The notes: generated by a model from the sequence alone, not told the origin. A stretch of 64,000 nucleotides of DNA from Spirochaetales bacterium (GCA_016929065.1 JAFGJO010000043.1:124001-188000); one strand, 5' to 3'. Positions 1 to 9,394 are shown, counted from the stretch's first letter. A program made the numbers and translations.

Positions 1-1
1 C

Positions 2-190
2 CAGGCCGAAGGCCTGGGCAGCTGCCTGATTGGGTTTGCTCATGAAATGCTTTCAAGAAACAGGAAAATGCGGGCAACCCTGCAAATCCCGAAATCTCAT
101 ACAGTACAGGGTGTGATGGTTGTCGGCTATCCCGCTGTGTTTTACACCAAAGCCCCGCCGCGCAAACCGCTTTCCGCAACGTTTCATTAA
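2..190 (+). CDS. C-terminal end of a nitroreductase-like protein (cut by window edge)
   Basis: Only the last 62 codons are inside the window; the reading frame is open to the left edge and stops with TAA. The visible tail has the spacing of the nitroreductase family C-terminus: a Gly-rich stretch, then an IP, then a VGYP motif followed by a basic PRKP segment. In this family these parts lie next to the FMN site. Such proteins reduce nitro or quinone compounds with NAD(P)H, but the substrate cannot be judged from a tail, and the protein could be a ferredoxin-fused form. It converges on the minus-strand gene that ends 21 nt downstream. No hairpin terminator is obvious between them. Confidence 0.6.
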   Translation, partial: QAEGLGSCLIGFAHEMLSRNRKMRATLQIPKSHTVQGVMVVGYPAVFYTKAPPRKPLSATFH

Positions 191-211
191 TGCAACAGGC
201 ATAAAAAACTT

Positions 212-2275
212 CTATCCGGCAGGCTTTCCGTCAGCACCCTTTTTTTGGCGTTCATTTTCATATTTGAGCATTCCCTCAACAAGCACCTTGTGATTCATGG
301 AAGCATTCCAGAAAATATAATCAGTATTGCCGCTGTCAAATATTCCGTCAAGCTCCCAACCGATGTAATCAACGCCGAATTTATCCCAGTCATCCTTGTA
401 ATAAAAAGCCTGGATATACGGCCGAAGAATGGTCTCTCCGATCAACTCTTTTGTGCGTTTGCAGCTGAGCAGGATAATGTAATACACCTGTCTGTCTCCA
501 AAACCATGGCCATATGACCGTGAATAATGTGAAGGATAAAACATCGGGCTGACAACATCGACATACTGTGCCATTTCGGCGATGTCCTGGCCGATAGAAT
601 TCCCGTATTTGTACACTGCCATGTACCCAAAAATATCTATGGAGATCGGCACATCCAGTTTTTCCTGCGCTTTTTTCAAAAAAGATGCAAGCGCCTCGCG
701 CATAATCTGTCCTTCGCGGCGGTGATCATACCGCGTGGTGGTAATGCTCACCCTGTCCGGGAACCGGATATAATCGAACTGTATCTCATCGACGCCCACA
801 TCAACCATTGCCTGTGCGGCCCGAATATTATAATCCCAGACAAACTCCGAGTATGCATCAACCCATTTTTCCGGCCCCTTGGGAAGAGGATTGCCCGCCT
901 GTGTTTTTACCGCATATTTGAAGTTGTCAAGTTTAAAGACAACACTGTCCTTGAACACCACATGCCGCCCGACTACATAAATCCCGTCTTTTTTCAGCTT
1001 GGCAATGGTCGCCTTGATGTTTTTGTATGGATATTTTATTCCGCCTGCCTGTACCAGCACCGGATCATCCGAGGGAACCCGGATATATCCTTCATCATCC
1101 TTTAAATCAATCACCACTGTATTCATATTGAGCAGTTTGAGTTTTTCGATCAGCCGGGGATAGTTATCACCCTGGGTCAACGCATGACTGATGTATAATC
1201 CACGTTTGTTCATCGCACGGGAATCGGGTTCAAATGCCCGTTTCGGCATGTAATTTTTTATCAGCGGGAATACGGTATGGTCGGTGTACATTGATACCGC
1301 ATCTGTCTGCTGCAGAAACGCGGTCAGGAAAGATTCATCCGGCTGATCCGCCGATGTATCAATTTTAAATATTTTTTTTGTTCCGCGGTTTGTCCCGGCC
1401 AGCAGACAGCCGCGGTAATAGTGAAGATATTCAATATAGTAAAAATCTCCGTCCGGATAGGTGACCAGTTCTTTTTCCTTGAACCGTGTTGTCTTTTTAT
1501 CGCGGATATTCCCTTCAAGAATTCCCTGTCCGTTTCCCATACCGGCATAAAACGTATTCGTATCTCCCCCGAAACACAGTGACCGTACTTCGTCAAGCTC
1601 GGCTGGATGATACACCGGCTCCCCGGGGATCCCGTTATCGATATCATCCCATGTTTTTCCCTCATCGCGGGAAAAATAAATTCCTGAAAACGATGTTCCG
1701 ACAAGAAACAGATTTTTATCATCGGGATGCCATGCCACTGAAAGCGGCTCGGCATATGAGGACATCCCCTCTATTTTTTGCTGCTTGAAGGTAATTCCTC
1801 CGTCATAGGAGAGGAACAGACCGTGTGCAAAAAGAATGGCAATGCGATGAAAATCCCTGGAGACCGAAAGGCTGACCACCGGCTTGGTGATCCCGTTATT
1901 TTTAAAGGGATAGACCATTTCCCTTGGCAGGTCGGTGTCGATCCGTGTCCACAATCCTTTTAATTCACTGACACTGAAAATGCCATGCCGGCGTGTGATA
2001 ATGGTCACCGCCTTCGGTGCCCGGGGAATGATTCCGATTATTTCGACACTTTCCGGTTCAGGCAGTGACGGAATATTTGAAAAAAAAGTTTTCGGTTCTG
2101 AAACAACTTTTTCTCCCGCATTCAGGATCACCGCCTTCACACTCTTTCCGGGGGAGAATGAAAAAAAAGCAGTTTCGTCCAGATCAAGCTCCGGCTCAAA
2201 TGAACAGGACAATATGAGAAATCCGATGGTTATTATTATTGGTGCTATATACTTTGACAGTGAACAACTCAGCAT
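212..2275 (-). CDS. Lipoprotein with BNR/Asp-box propeller and DUF4015 glycosidase-like domain
   Basis: The N-terminus is a signal peptide ending in LILSCS, so this is a probable lipoprotein. Residues of about 80-330 form a beta-propeller with at least two Asp-box motifs (SYDGG.TF and SRDEGKTW). From about residue 360 to 670 the sequence matches DUF4015, a TIM-barrel domain related to glycoside hydrolases; it begins RGLYISHAL and contains VVIDLKDDEG, DEIQFDYIRFP and SIDIFGY. The acidic residues in these strands are the likely active-site candidates. I place the start at the ATG at 2275, because AAGGA lies 10 nt before it; the longer TTG form would sit almost on that sequence. Role: probable surface carbohydrate-binding or -cleaving protein. 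The substrate is unknown. Confidence 0.8.
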   Translation of the reverse strand: MLSCSLSKYIAPIIITIGFLILSCSFEPELDLDETAFFSFSPGKSVKAVILNAGEKVVSEPKTFFSNIPSLPEPESVEIIGIIPRAPKAVTIITRRHGIFSVSELKGLWTRIDTDLPREMVYPFKNNGITKPVVSLSVSRDFHRIAILFAHGLFLSYDGGITFKQQKIEGMSSYAEPLSVAWHPDDKNLFLVGTSFSGIYFSRDEGKTWDDIDNGIPGEPVYHPAELDEVRSLCFGGDTNTFYAGMGNGQGILEGNIRDKKTTRFKEKELVTYPDGDFYYIEYLHYYRGCLLAGTNRGTKKIFKIDTSADQPDESFLTAFLQQTDAVSMYTDHTVFPLIKNYMPKRAFEPDSRAMNKRGLYISHALTQGDNYPRLIEKLKLLNMNTVVIDLKDDEGYIRVPSDDPVLVQAGGIKYPYKNIKATIAKLKKDGIYVVGRHVVFKDSVVFKLDNFKYAVKTQAGNPLPKGPEKWVDAYSEFVWDYNIRAAQAMVDVGVDEIQFDYIRFPDRVSITTTRYDHRREGQIMREALASFLKKAQEKLDVPISIDIFGYMAVYKYGNSIGQDIAEMAQYVDVVSPMFYPSHYSRSYGHGFGDRQVYYIILLSCKRTKELIGETILRPYIQAFYYKDDWDKFGVDYIGWELDGIFDSGNTDYIFWNASMNHKVLVEGMLKYENERQKKGADGKPAG

Positions 2276-2507
2276 TTGCGGCAATTCCTTTTCATTAGTG
2301 TGTTTATCTTTCAGATTTTTTTAATTTTTTGTATGGATATTCTGATCACCACTATCCATAAGAAACGCTGTTATGTCAAGAATTGATGTTATAGCAGTAA
2401 CTGTCTTGCCGGAACACTCCAGCCGGGATGCAGACTCACCCTGCCCCTCATGCGTGATAACGGCATACGGCATCTGCAACCTGCATTTCAACCGGGAACA
2501 GGATTGC

Positions 2508-2969
2508 TCAGGGAGCGGGTTTTGTTTTTTTTGGGGAGGGAATTTCCAGCATTGTCCCGCGGCAGTTGCTGCTCCCGCATCTGCATTCATATTTTTTCAT
2601 GTCAGCCTTTGTCGGTTTATGCGCGAGCTGCAGCGAATAATCATAAAACAACTCTTCACCCGGTTTGATCGGCCGGACCGATTCAATGTACACCCTGCCG
2701 TCATCCAGGATCGCCTCGCAGTTGGGTGCGCACGAATGATTGACAAACCGTGCAGGATTCCCGGTTCGTGCCGGATCAATGACGATGTCATCGCTCACAC
2801 TAAAAAGACACACATAATTATCGTCATCCTCGGTAAAACCGGCCCATTCGCGTCGTTCGCCCTTGTACTCCAGGAGACGGATGCCTTTTTTGATGTGCTC
2901 TGTCGCAAAAACTCCTTTGCCGGCAATGGGTGATTTTTTTACGATCACGGGTATATTTTTTATTTTCAT
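2508..2969 (-). CDS. SET-domain protein-lysine methyltransferase
   Basis: A 153-residue protein consisting of a SET domain plus post-SET zinc motif. Visible landmarks are GKGVFA near residue 18, NHSC at 77-80 (AdoMet/pseudoknot motif), YDY at 109-111 (catalytic Tyr) and a CxC-x4-C post-SET cluster at 129-136. It should transfer a methyl group from S-adenosylmethionine to a protein lysine; the target is unknown. The upstream frame is open further, but I choose the ATG at 2969, where family similarity begins. No Shine-Dalgarno precedes it; instead a good promoter ends 8 nt before the ATG. The gene is divergent from the racemase-like gene and shares its short promoter region. Confidence 0.85.
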   Translation of the reverse strand: MKIKNIPVIVKKSPIAGKGVFATEHIKKGIRLLEYKGERREWAGFTEDDDNYVCLFSVSDDIVIDPARTGNPARFVNHSCAPNCEAILDDGRVYIESVRPIKPGEELFYDYSLQLAHKPTKADMKKYECRCGSSNCRGTMLEIPSPKKTKPAP

Positions 2970-2977
2970 AGAAGAAA

Positions 2978-3006
2978 AACATAATAATTTTTTTGACGTT
3001 GTGCAA
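2978..3006 (-). promoter_or_regulatory. Candidate sigma70 promoter of the SET gene
   Basis: On the minus strand TTGCAC is followed by a 17-nt spacer and TATGTT. Only 8 nt separate the -10 from the ATG, so the transcript may start at or within 1-2 nt of the start codon. Confidence 0.5.
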
Positions 3007-3057
3007 CAGGCCTTTTCATGTCTTTCCTGTTTTCCCTGTTTCATATACAACTATGAT

Positions 3058-3714
3058 ATGACTATATTTTTTATTCATACTGTCAGCGGTCTGAAAGAAT
3101 ATTTTGATACACTGACAGCCGAAATTCTACCGGATGCTGATACCTGTCACCTCATCGATGAAAGTATCATAAGACAGGTTGAAACGGCCGGGGGGCTCAC
3201 GAGTATGGTCACCGAGCGGCTTTGTGACCATGCGGTGTATGCACAGAAGGCCGGTGCCGCGGCGGTGCAGTTCACCTGCTCGTCCATTTCTCCGGCAGCG
3301 GACATTGCCGCCGGGAAAGTAAATATCCCGGTACTCAAGGTCGATTTGCCGATGGTGATGTATGCGGTCAATCATTTTACCTGCATTGGCGTGGCTGCAA
3401 CTGTTGAAACGACTCTCGGCCCCACTACAGAGCTTTTAAAATCAACTGCAGCAAAAGCCGGAAAAAACATTGTCCTCGAAACCAGACTCTGCGCCGGTGC
3501 CTTTGCCGCATTCAAGGCAGGTGACTATGCCGGCTATACTGCCCGAATCAAGGAGACGGTAAATGAACTGACTGTTGAAAATGAAGTCATCATCCTGGCG
3601 CAGGCTTCCATGGCCCGGGCCCTTGCAGAGATAGACAACAACACAGCAATCCCGGTGCTTTCCAGTCCGCGTATGGCTGTCGAACACCTGCGGCAGCTGT
3701 TCAAACAGGGGTAA
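3058..3714 (+). CDS. Aspartate/glutamate racemase family protein
   Basis: A 218-residue protein of the Asp/Glu/hydantoin racemase superfamily. The first catalytic cysteine is visible in QFTCSSISPAAD near residue 73. The second expected cysteine is replaced: the matching strand reads ILAQASMA, a form found in uncharacterised members. A true two-base racemase mechanism is therefore uncertain. I start at the ATG at 3058, where homology begins (FFIHTV), rather than further upstream where the frame runs over the divergent promoter. The radical SAM gene begins 3 nt after the stop, so the two form an operon. The partner suggests a shared metabolic or repair task that I cannot name. Confidence 0.75.
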   Translation: MTIFFIHTVSGLKEYFDTLTAEILPDADTCHLIDESIIRQVETAGGLTSMVTERLCDHAVYAQKAGAAAVQFTCSSISPAADIAAGKVNIPVLKVDLPMVMYAVNHFTCIGVAATVETTLGPTTELLKSTAAKAGKNIVLETRLCAGAFAAFKAGDYAGYTARIKETVNELTVENEVIILAQASMARALAEIDNNTAIPVLSSPRMAVEHLRQLFKQG

Positions 3715-3717
3715 TAC

Positions 3718-4884
3718 ATGGCTGCCGCAGAAATAATGGCAAAATCAATAATCCGCAAATTCAGCAGGACAGAAAGCTGGTTTCTGGGCCAATACAGCAT
3801 GAACCTGTACCGCGGCTGCGCCCATAATTGCATCTACTGCGACGGCCGGGCGGAAAAATATTATGTTGAAGGTGATTTTGGCAAAGATATTTCGGTCAAG
3901 GTCAATGCGGCCGAAATTCTTGACCGCGAACTTGATCCGTCCCGCCGGCGCAAACCCCTCCCAAAAGGATTCGTGGTACTTGGCGGCGGCGTATCGGATT
4001 CATATCAACCGTTGGAATTACAATATGAAATAACAAAAAAGGTACTCCAGGTTATCAGAAAATATAACTATCCCGTACACATTCTCACAAAATCAACCCT
4101 GGTTGAACGGGATATCGGACTGATAACACAAATCAACACAAACACACAGGCGATAGTCAGCATGAGTTTTTCATCGGTTGATCCTGCGCTTTCAGCGTTC
4201 CTTGAGCCCGGCGTTCCCCCGCCGGAACAGCGTCTTCGGGTATTGCGGCAAATAAAACAGGCGGGAATACCTGTCGGCATGTTTTTAATGCCGGTTGTCC
4301 CGGGGCTTTCCGACACCGCAAAAAAGATTGAAGAAAGTGTTTCCGCTGCAAGAGATGCAGGAATCGATTTTATCATCTTCGGCGGAATGACGCTCAAAGA
4401 AGGGCGCCAGAAAGAATATTTCCTGGAACGGCTTATAAAAAACCATCCGGAAATCGCAGATAACTATCCGGTAATTTACCGGGGCGACAAATACGGTGCG
4501 GCAATCGGCGGATATTATAAAAAAATAAATGACCGTTTTTTTACCGCTGCCAGAAAATACAACATGCCGGTGCGTATTCCGCTTGAGTTCTGGAAAGACC
4601 AGATTACCATGCATGACCGGATCATCGTTCTGCTTGAGCATATTGATTCGATTCTTTCACTCAGAAAAGACAAATCTCCTTATGGATATGCTGCATATGC
4701 GCTTTCAAAAAGAGAAGATCTTTCTGAGCTCATATCATCTGATAAGCTCAAGGACATTCAGGGTTTTTCAAAAGAGGTCAAAGACATCATTCTGGAGATT
4801 GCAGAAACCGGAACCTCTTCATTATATAAGAAGTTACTGTCAGGATCAGACACAAAGCAAACGGATGAAGAAGAGTTGTTTTAA
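3718..4884 (+). CDS. SPL-family radical SAM protein
   Basis: A 388-residue protein with the radical SAM cluster motif CAHNCIYC (Cys34, Cys38, Cys41) preceded by NLYRGC, as in the spore photoproduct lyase-like/COG1533 family. Other family landmarks are VVLGGGVSDSYQPLE, HILTKS and the MPVVPGLSD segment. It should bind a [4Fe-4S] cluster and cleave S-adenosylmethionine to a radical. Many non-sporulating bacteria carry such proteins with no known substrate. Start: ATG at 3718 after AGGGG, 3 nt behind the racemase-like stop; the two genes are cotranscribed. The C-terminal 100 residues are less conserved and helical. Confidence 0.85.
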   Translation: MAAAEIMAKSIIRKFSRTESWFLGQYSMNLYRGCAHNCIYCDGRAEKYYVEGDFGKDISVKVNAAEILDRELDPSRRRKPLPKGFVVLGGGVSDSYQPLELQYEITKKVLQVIRKYNYPVHILTKSTLVERDIGLITQINTNTQAIVSMSFSSVDPALSAFLEPGVPPPEQRLRVLRQIKQAGIPVGMFLMPVVPGLSDTAKKIEESVSAARDAGIDFIIFGGMTLKEGRQKEYFLERLIKNHPEIADNYPVIYRGDKYGAAIGGYYKKINDRFFTAARKYNMPVRIPLEFWKDQITMHDRIIVLLEHIDSILSLRKDKSPYGYAAYALSKREDLSELISSDKLKDIQGFSKEVKDIILEIAETGTSSLYKKLLSGSDTKQTDEEELF

Positions 4885-4938
4885 AAAATAAATCATTTAT
4901 TCAGAATAGCTGATGCTGCATAAAGCTACTATTATTAA

Positions 4939-5118
4939 TCCATTATCTCCGAGAATGCCCGTGCCTCGGAACATATTATATCCTATGTGCTCCAGAATAA
5001 CGAATGGCTCCGGGAACATGCAAAACAGTATCATCCGGACATGAACAGGGACGCCCAAAAGGATACATTTATTAAAATCGAACAGGCCTACAAGAGGGTT
5101 CTTTCTGTGGTTCAATAA
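4939..5118 (+). pseudogene. Remnant of a DnaJ-type J-domain
   Basis: The frame ending at the TAA at 5116-5118 reads as the second half of a J-domain: a helix with LREHAKQY, the HPD motif at 5032-5040 and then DTFIKIEQAYKRVL. Helix I and the YEVLG start are missing, and an in-frame TAA at 4936 closes the frame upstream. No ATG precedes the HPD; a GTG at 4987 is the only plausible initiator. It lies in the gap between the radical SAM gene and speA. A tiny expressed co-chaperone cannot be excluded, but a truncated gene is more likely. Confidence 0.65.
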
Positions 5119-5152
5119 AAAAACAGCTATACAGAGAAGCAGACGCCCGCTG

Positions 5153-7081
5153 TTACATTTCGAAATAGGTATAGCCGTTCATCCCTTCTTCATATGCCTT
5201 GATGATATCCCGGCGTTCGTTCGGGGAAATCAGCTTGCGTCTGACCGCTTTCTCCACCATTCCCTTGAAGTCTTCAACAAGTTCTTTCGGTGCGTATTCG
5301 ACATAACTGAGTACATCCGAAACCGAATCACCGTCAATTTCCTTCGAGTAAATTACCTCGTCATCTTCATCAAGGCGGATACTGATGACATGGGTATCAC
5401 CGAACAGATTATGCAGATCCCCCAGAGTCTCCTGGTATGCGCCGATTAAAAACACGCCGAGATAATATTCCTCGTCTTCAATAAAAGGATGGAGCGGCAG
5501 AAAAGATTTTACATCATACAGGTCCACGAATTTGTCGATCTTCCCGTCACAGTCACAGGTTGTATCAGCAATAATCGCCGAAACCGAGGGCTTTTCCTTG
5601 AGCCTGTGCAGCGGCATGATGGGAAACAGCTGGTCAATCGCCCAGCTGTCGGGAATCGACTGGAACACACTGAAATTTCCATAATAGATGCTTACCATTT
5701 TTTTCTCGAGGTCCTGCAGCTCCTCGGGAACGAATCTGAGTTCTTTCGCGCACTGGGATATCCTCAACAGAATCTGCCAGAACAACTGATCGGCAAGGCC
5801 ACGGGTTTTCAAGTCTATTTCCCCGGTTAAAAACATATCACGCGCATCGTCACGGTAATACAGTGCATCATGGTACATCTCCTGCAGGTTTTTGACCATA
5901 ATCGATTTATGAACTTCCCTGAGGTTCACCAAAAGTTCATGCGCATCCTCCGGCAGTGATATGTCCAGGTCCGGTGAATAAAAATTATTGACATCCAGAA
6001 TATTGAAAATAAGAACCGACGAGTATGCCACCAGGGATCTTCCCGATTCCGAAACAATCACCGGATGCGCAATGTTCGCTTCGTCCATTGCACCCATAAC
6101 CACATCGACCACATCCGAACAGTACTCGCTGAGACTGTAGTTTTTGCTGTGGGCAAAATTGGTCTTTGACCCGTCATAGTCAACGGCAAGTCCGCCGCCG
6201 ATATCCAGGTATCCCATGGGTGCGCCCTCGGCGGCGATTGAGGTATAGTATCTGCAGGCCTCGGTCACCGCCGAACGGATGCTTTTTATGTCCGGGATCT
6301 GCGACCCAAGGTGGTAATGCAGCAATTTGAGACAGTCGATCATCCCGTCTTTTTTCAGGACCTCTATTGCCTCAAGGATCTGGCTGGCCGTGAGCCCGAA
6401 TACCGACAAGTCTCCTGCAGATTCCGCCCATTTGCCGCCGACTGTCGAGGAAAGCTTGACCCTCAACCCGATATTCGGCTGAATACCCAGTTTTTTTGAA
6501 CGTGCGATGATCGTTTTGAGTTCTCCGGGCCGTTCAATGACAATAAACACATTCAGCCCTATTTTTTTTCCGTATAACGCGAGATCAATAAATTCTTCAT
6601 CTTTATATCCATTGCAGACAATCAGGGCATCCTTTGACCGAACATAGGCAAGGGCCACCATGAGCTCGGCCTTGCTGCCTGCTTCGAACCCGTGTGAATA
6701 CCGTTCTCCAAACGAAGAAATATCCTCGATGACCTGTTCCTGCTGGTTCACCTTGATGGGGTACACCCCGCGAAAAGACCCCTTGTAGTTGTATTCCCGC
6801 ATCTTTTTCATGAAGTTCGTATTGATATAGGATATCCGTTTATGGAGGATGTCTTCAAAGCGCAGCAGAACCGGCATCCCGATCCCGCGGTCCCGTATTC
6901 CCTGGACAATTTCAAAAAGGGACACTTCCACCTCTTCTTCTTTTCCCTGAAGCAAAGCAGCCAGTTCTCCGTTTTTTTTCACCTTAAAATACCCGCGGCC
7001 CCAGTTATCGACTCCATAGAGATCTTTGGAATCCTGAAGGGTCCAGGATTTTATTTCACGGCTTTTACTCAATGCATTCAT
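5153..7081 (-). CDS. speA: Biosynthetic arginine decarboxylase
   Basis: A 642-residue enzyme, the normal length for the SpeA family (alanine-racemase fold, PLP-dependent). It converts arginine to agmatine, the first step of the agmatine route to putrescine and spermidine. The PLP lysine lies in VYPIKVNQQ (Lys110). Also visible are FEAGSKAEL, HYHLGSQI, the phosphate-binding DIGGGLAVDYDG and the C-terminal active-site cysteine in TTCDCDGKID. The start ATG is followed at once by family sequence (SWTLQDSKDLYG). AT-rich sequence with overlapping TATAAT-like boxes lies 20-50 nt upstream. No agmatinase or other polyamine gene is adjacent. Confidence 0.95.
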   Translation of the reverse strand: MNALSKSREIKSWTLQDSKDLYGVDNWGRGYFKVKKNGELAALLQGKEEEVEVSLFEIVQGIRDRGIGMPVLLRFEDILHKRISYINTNFMKKMREYNYKGSFRGVYPIKVNQQEQVIEDISSFGERYSHGFEAGSKAELMVALAYVRSKDALIVCNGYKDEEFIDLALYGKKIGLNVFIVIERPGELKTIIARSKKLGIQPNIGLRVKLSSTVGGKWAESAGDLSVFGLTASQILEAIEVLKKDGMIDCLKLLHYHLGSQIPDIKSIRSAVTEACRYYTSIAAEGAPMGYLDIGGGLAVDYDGSKTNFAHSKNYSLSEYCSDVVDVVMGAMDEANIAHPVIVSESGRSLVAYSSVLIFNILDVNNFYSPDLDISLPEDAHELLVNLREVHKSIMVKNLQEMYHDALYYRDDARDMFLTGEIDLKTRGLADQLFWQILLRISQCAKELRFVPEELQDLEKKMVSIYYGNFSVFQSIPDSWAIDQLFPIMPLHRLKEKPSVSAIIADTTCDCDGKIDKFVDLYDVKSFLPLHPFIEDEEYYLGVFLIGAYQETLGDLHNLFGDTHVISIRLDEDDEVIYSKEIDGDSVSDVLSYVEYAPKELVEDFKGMVEKAVRRKLISPNERRDIIKAYEEGMNGYTYFEM

Positions 7082-7164
7082 CCTCGCTTTTATCTGTATA
7101 TTATAATGTTATTATACTCTATCAGGTATTTTATACATACCATTTTTTTTATCGTAAAAATAAA

Positions 7165-7638
7165 TCAGGACCCTTTACAGACCTGCTCGTAATAAAAAAT
7201 ACAGTTTTCCTGATTCTGCCCCTGAATTGATCCCGGCCGATGCTTCCGCACGGTCTGAATGGCTTGAAGAGCTGAAGAACCGCGTGCGACCAGAAAGCAG
7301 GCGATAATTGTTCCTGTCCGGCCGATTCCTGCATAACAATGCACCGCCGTGGCAATATGTTTCGAGGCCATGTCTTCCAGAAACGCAACAGCCTGCCCTG
7401 TCTGGGACATCGAGAGTGCAGTAAAGTCCCTGACCGGAATATGGCAATATGCCATAGTGAACTCATTGAGCGCCAGGGCAGGCAGCCGGTCTTCTGTAAG
7501 CGTGAGAATGGCCCCGATTCCTGCTATTTTTACAAATTCAAGGTCTTCTGAAATACTGTGATATTTTCCGGGCAAAGCCATGCCTGCGATAACCCCCGGA
7601 ATTACATAACTGAAATTCATGGAATCATTGGTTGTCAT
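7165..7638 (-). CDS. Dual-specificity / tyrosine protein phosphatase
   Basis: A 157-residue single-domain phosphatase of the DSP class. The P-loop is HCYAGIGRTG with catalytic Cys101 and Arg107, and the general acid is Asp71 in the loop HIPVRDFTA. It hydrolyses phosphate from protein tyrosine, and possibly serine/threonine or another phosphorylated molecule; the substrate is unknown. It is divergent from xseA. No Shine-Dalgarno is seen; a TATAGT box lies 11 nt before the ATG. The protein has no signal peptide and is probably cytoplasmic. Confidence 0.85.
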   Translation of the reverse strand: MTTNDSMNFSYVIPGVIAGMALPGKYHSISEDLEFVKIAGIGAILTLTEDRLPALALNEFTMAYCHIPVRDFTALSMSQTGQAVAFLEDMASKHIATAVHCYAGIGRTGTIIACFLVARGSSALQAIQTVRKHRPGSIQGQNQENCIFYYEQVCKGS

Positions 7639-7704
7639 AATGAAAAAAGACTATACAGGAAATGGTCACATTGGGGAAGAGTTTATCGATCCCCCTCTTT
7701 CTTC

Positions 7705-7733
7705 TTGCAACTGATCCGGGAAACGTGTAATCT
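7705..7733 (+). promoter_or_regulatory. Candidate promoter of xseA
   Basis: TTGCAA, 17-nt spacer, TAATCT. The -10 ends 11 nt before the xseA ATG, leaving a predicted leader of about 4-5 nt and no ribosome-binding site. Confidence 0.4.
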
Positions 7734-7744
7734 GCTCCTATACT

Positions 7745-8971
7745 ATGAAACTGAACATCCCGACAGAAAAGTGTTTTTCAGTAACAGAAATCACTTCAAT
7801 CATACAGTCCATGCTCGAGGACAGCTTTCCGGTGATTACGGTAGAAGGTGAAATTTCCAATTTCCGGCCGTCGAGTACCGGGCACCTCTATTTCAGCCTG
7901 AAGGACAAGGATGCCCTGCTCTCTGCGGTCATGTTCAAAAACAGATCTCTCTCCCTTCGGCTCACACCAAAGGACGGGATGCTCGTAAAAGTCCGCGGCA
8001 GCATATCGGTATACGCAAAACGTGGAAGCTATCAGATTATCTGTGAAGAAATGACGCTCGCCGGTGAGGGCGATATCCTTGCCATGCTTGAAGAGCGCAA
8101 GCGCAGACTCGCCGCCGAGGGCCTGTTTGACAGTGACCGCAAAAAAAAGCTGCCGCTCCTGCCGGGCAGGATTGCGGTGATCACCTCTCCCACTGGTGCA
8201 GCCCTGCGGGATATCCTGAATGTTCTGGGACGCCGGCATGCCGGCCTTCATGTTGTCATTCTCCCCGCCGCGGTCCAGGGCGAGGAAGCCGCCGCACAGA
8301 TTGTACGGCAGATACGCACAGCGAACGAGTTTGACATGGGTGATGTGATTATTATTGGCCGGGGCGGCGGCTCTTTGGAAGACCTGCTCGCCTTTTCCGA
8401 TGAAGAAGTGGTCCGGGCAATCGCCGAATCCCGTATTCCGGTAATCTCTGCAGTGGGACATGAGACAGACACATCGCTCTCTGACCTCGCTGCCGACCTC
8501 CGGGCGCCCACCCCGTCTGCCGCAGCCGAAATGGTCACCGCGTCCCGGGAAGATCTGTCACGGCGCGTTGCTGAACTTGCCGAGACCCTTTCCTGGAGCC
8601 TGTCGCAAAAACTATCAAATCTGCGGCAGCGGCTCGAATACCGAACATGCCAGCATTTTGAACGGGAATACCGCGGTTTTCTGCAGCCGCTGCTGCTGCG
8701 GGTCGACGATGCAAAAGAGCTCATGCTCTACAGCATGAAAGACGCATTGCTGAAAACACGTCACCGTTTCGCACTATTGGTGAACACGATCGAGGCAAGC
8801 TCTCCAAAGCAGATTCTGAAACGCGGATTTGCAGTCGTCACCGACACCGATTGCGGAAAAATCCTTACTGGGACAAAACAGACAAAACCAGGACACAGCC
8901 TGTCCATTTCATTATATGAAGGAACCATCATTGCAGAGGTAAAGGAGACCGATGACCATGCCGGCATTTGA
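7745..8971 (+). CDS. xseA: Exodeoxyribonuclease VII large subunit
   Basis: A 408-residue XseA. With XseB it degrades single-stranded DNA to acid-soluble oligonucleotides. An N-terminal OB-fold (about residues 8-105, VEGEISNFRPSSTGHLYFSLKD) is followed by the catalytic domain with IGRGGGSLEDLLAF, SAVGHETD and LRAPTPSAAAE, and then a coiled-coil C-terminal part that binds the small subunits. The last 20 nt overlap xseB. The start codon has no Shine-Dalgarno, and a promoter ends just upstream. Length is slightly short of the E. coli protein but normal for the family. Confidence 0.95.
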   Translation: MKLNIPTEKCFSVTEITSIIQSMLEDSFPVITVEGEISNFRPSSTGHLYFSLKDKDALLSAVMFKNRSLSLRLTPKDGMLVKVRGSISVYAKRGSYQIICEEMTLAGEGDILAMLEERKRRLAAEGLFDSDRKKKLPLLPGRIAVITSPTGAALRDILNVLGRRHAGLHVVILPAAVQGEEAAAQIVRQIRTANEFDMGDVIIIGRGGGSLEDLLAFSDEEVVRAIAESRIPVISAVGHETDTSLSDLAADLRAPTPSAAAEMVTASREDLSRRVAELAETLSWSLSQKLSNLRQRLEYRTCQHFEREYRGFLQPLLLRVDDAKELMLYSMKDALLKTRHRFALLVNTIEASSPKQILKRGFAVVTDTDCGKILTGTKQTKPGHSLSISLYEGTIIAEVKETDDHAGI

Positions 8972-9191
8972 AGACAAACTTGAACGGCTCGAGGAAGTGA
9001 GCGAACAGATCCGCGAGGGCGAAATCTCACTTGAAGAGAGCATAAAACTCTTCGAAGAAGGAATTAAACTGGCGAAGATGCTTGAAAAGGAGCTTTCAAA
9101 AATAGAACGAAAAGTTGAAATATTATTAAATCAGCCGTCCCCGGACGCTCCACCCCAGATGGATCTGTTCCCTGAGAATGAAGAAGAATAA
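8952..9191 (+). CDS. xseB: Exodeoxyribonuclease VII small subunit
   Basis: A 79-residue XseB, the usual size. The family core FEDKLERLEEVSEQIREGE...SLEES is followed by the second helix IKLFEEGIKLAKMLEKEL. It binds in several copies to the coiled coil of XseA. Its start lies inside the 3' end of xseA, where AGGAGACCG precedes two nearby ATGs (8952 and 8958); either may be used. The arrangement implies translational coupling with xseA. Confidence 0.95.
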   Translation: MTMPAFEDKLERLEEVSEQIREGEISLEESIKLFEEGIKLAKMLEKELSKIERKVEILLNQPSPDAPPQMDLFPENEEE

Positions 9192-9394
9192 ACCGTTGGG
9201 GGAAAAAAGAATATACACTTCAAATTCCCGTTTGGTCATCCGGGCGTACACCGATGGATCCTGTCTAATTAATTTTATTGCACGGCAAGACAAATATTAA
9301 AAATAATATTTAAAACAATTTACACACCGAATTACAATAGAATGGTATAAAGGGCAGAGTCCCCCTTTTCACTTCTTCTGTGTGTTGCCGGGTG

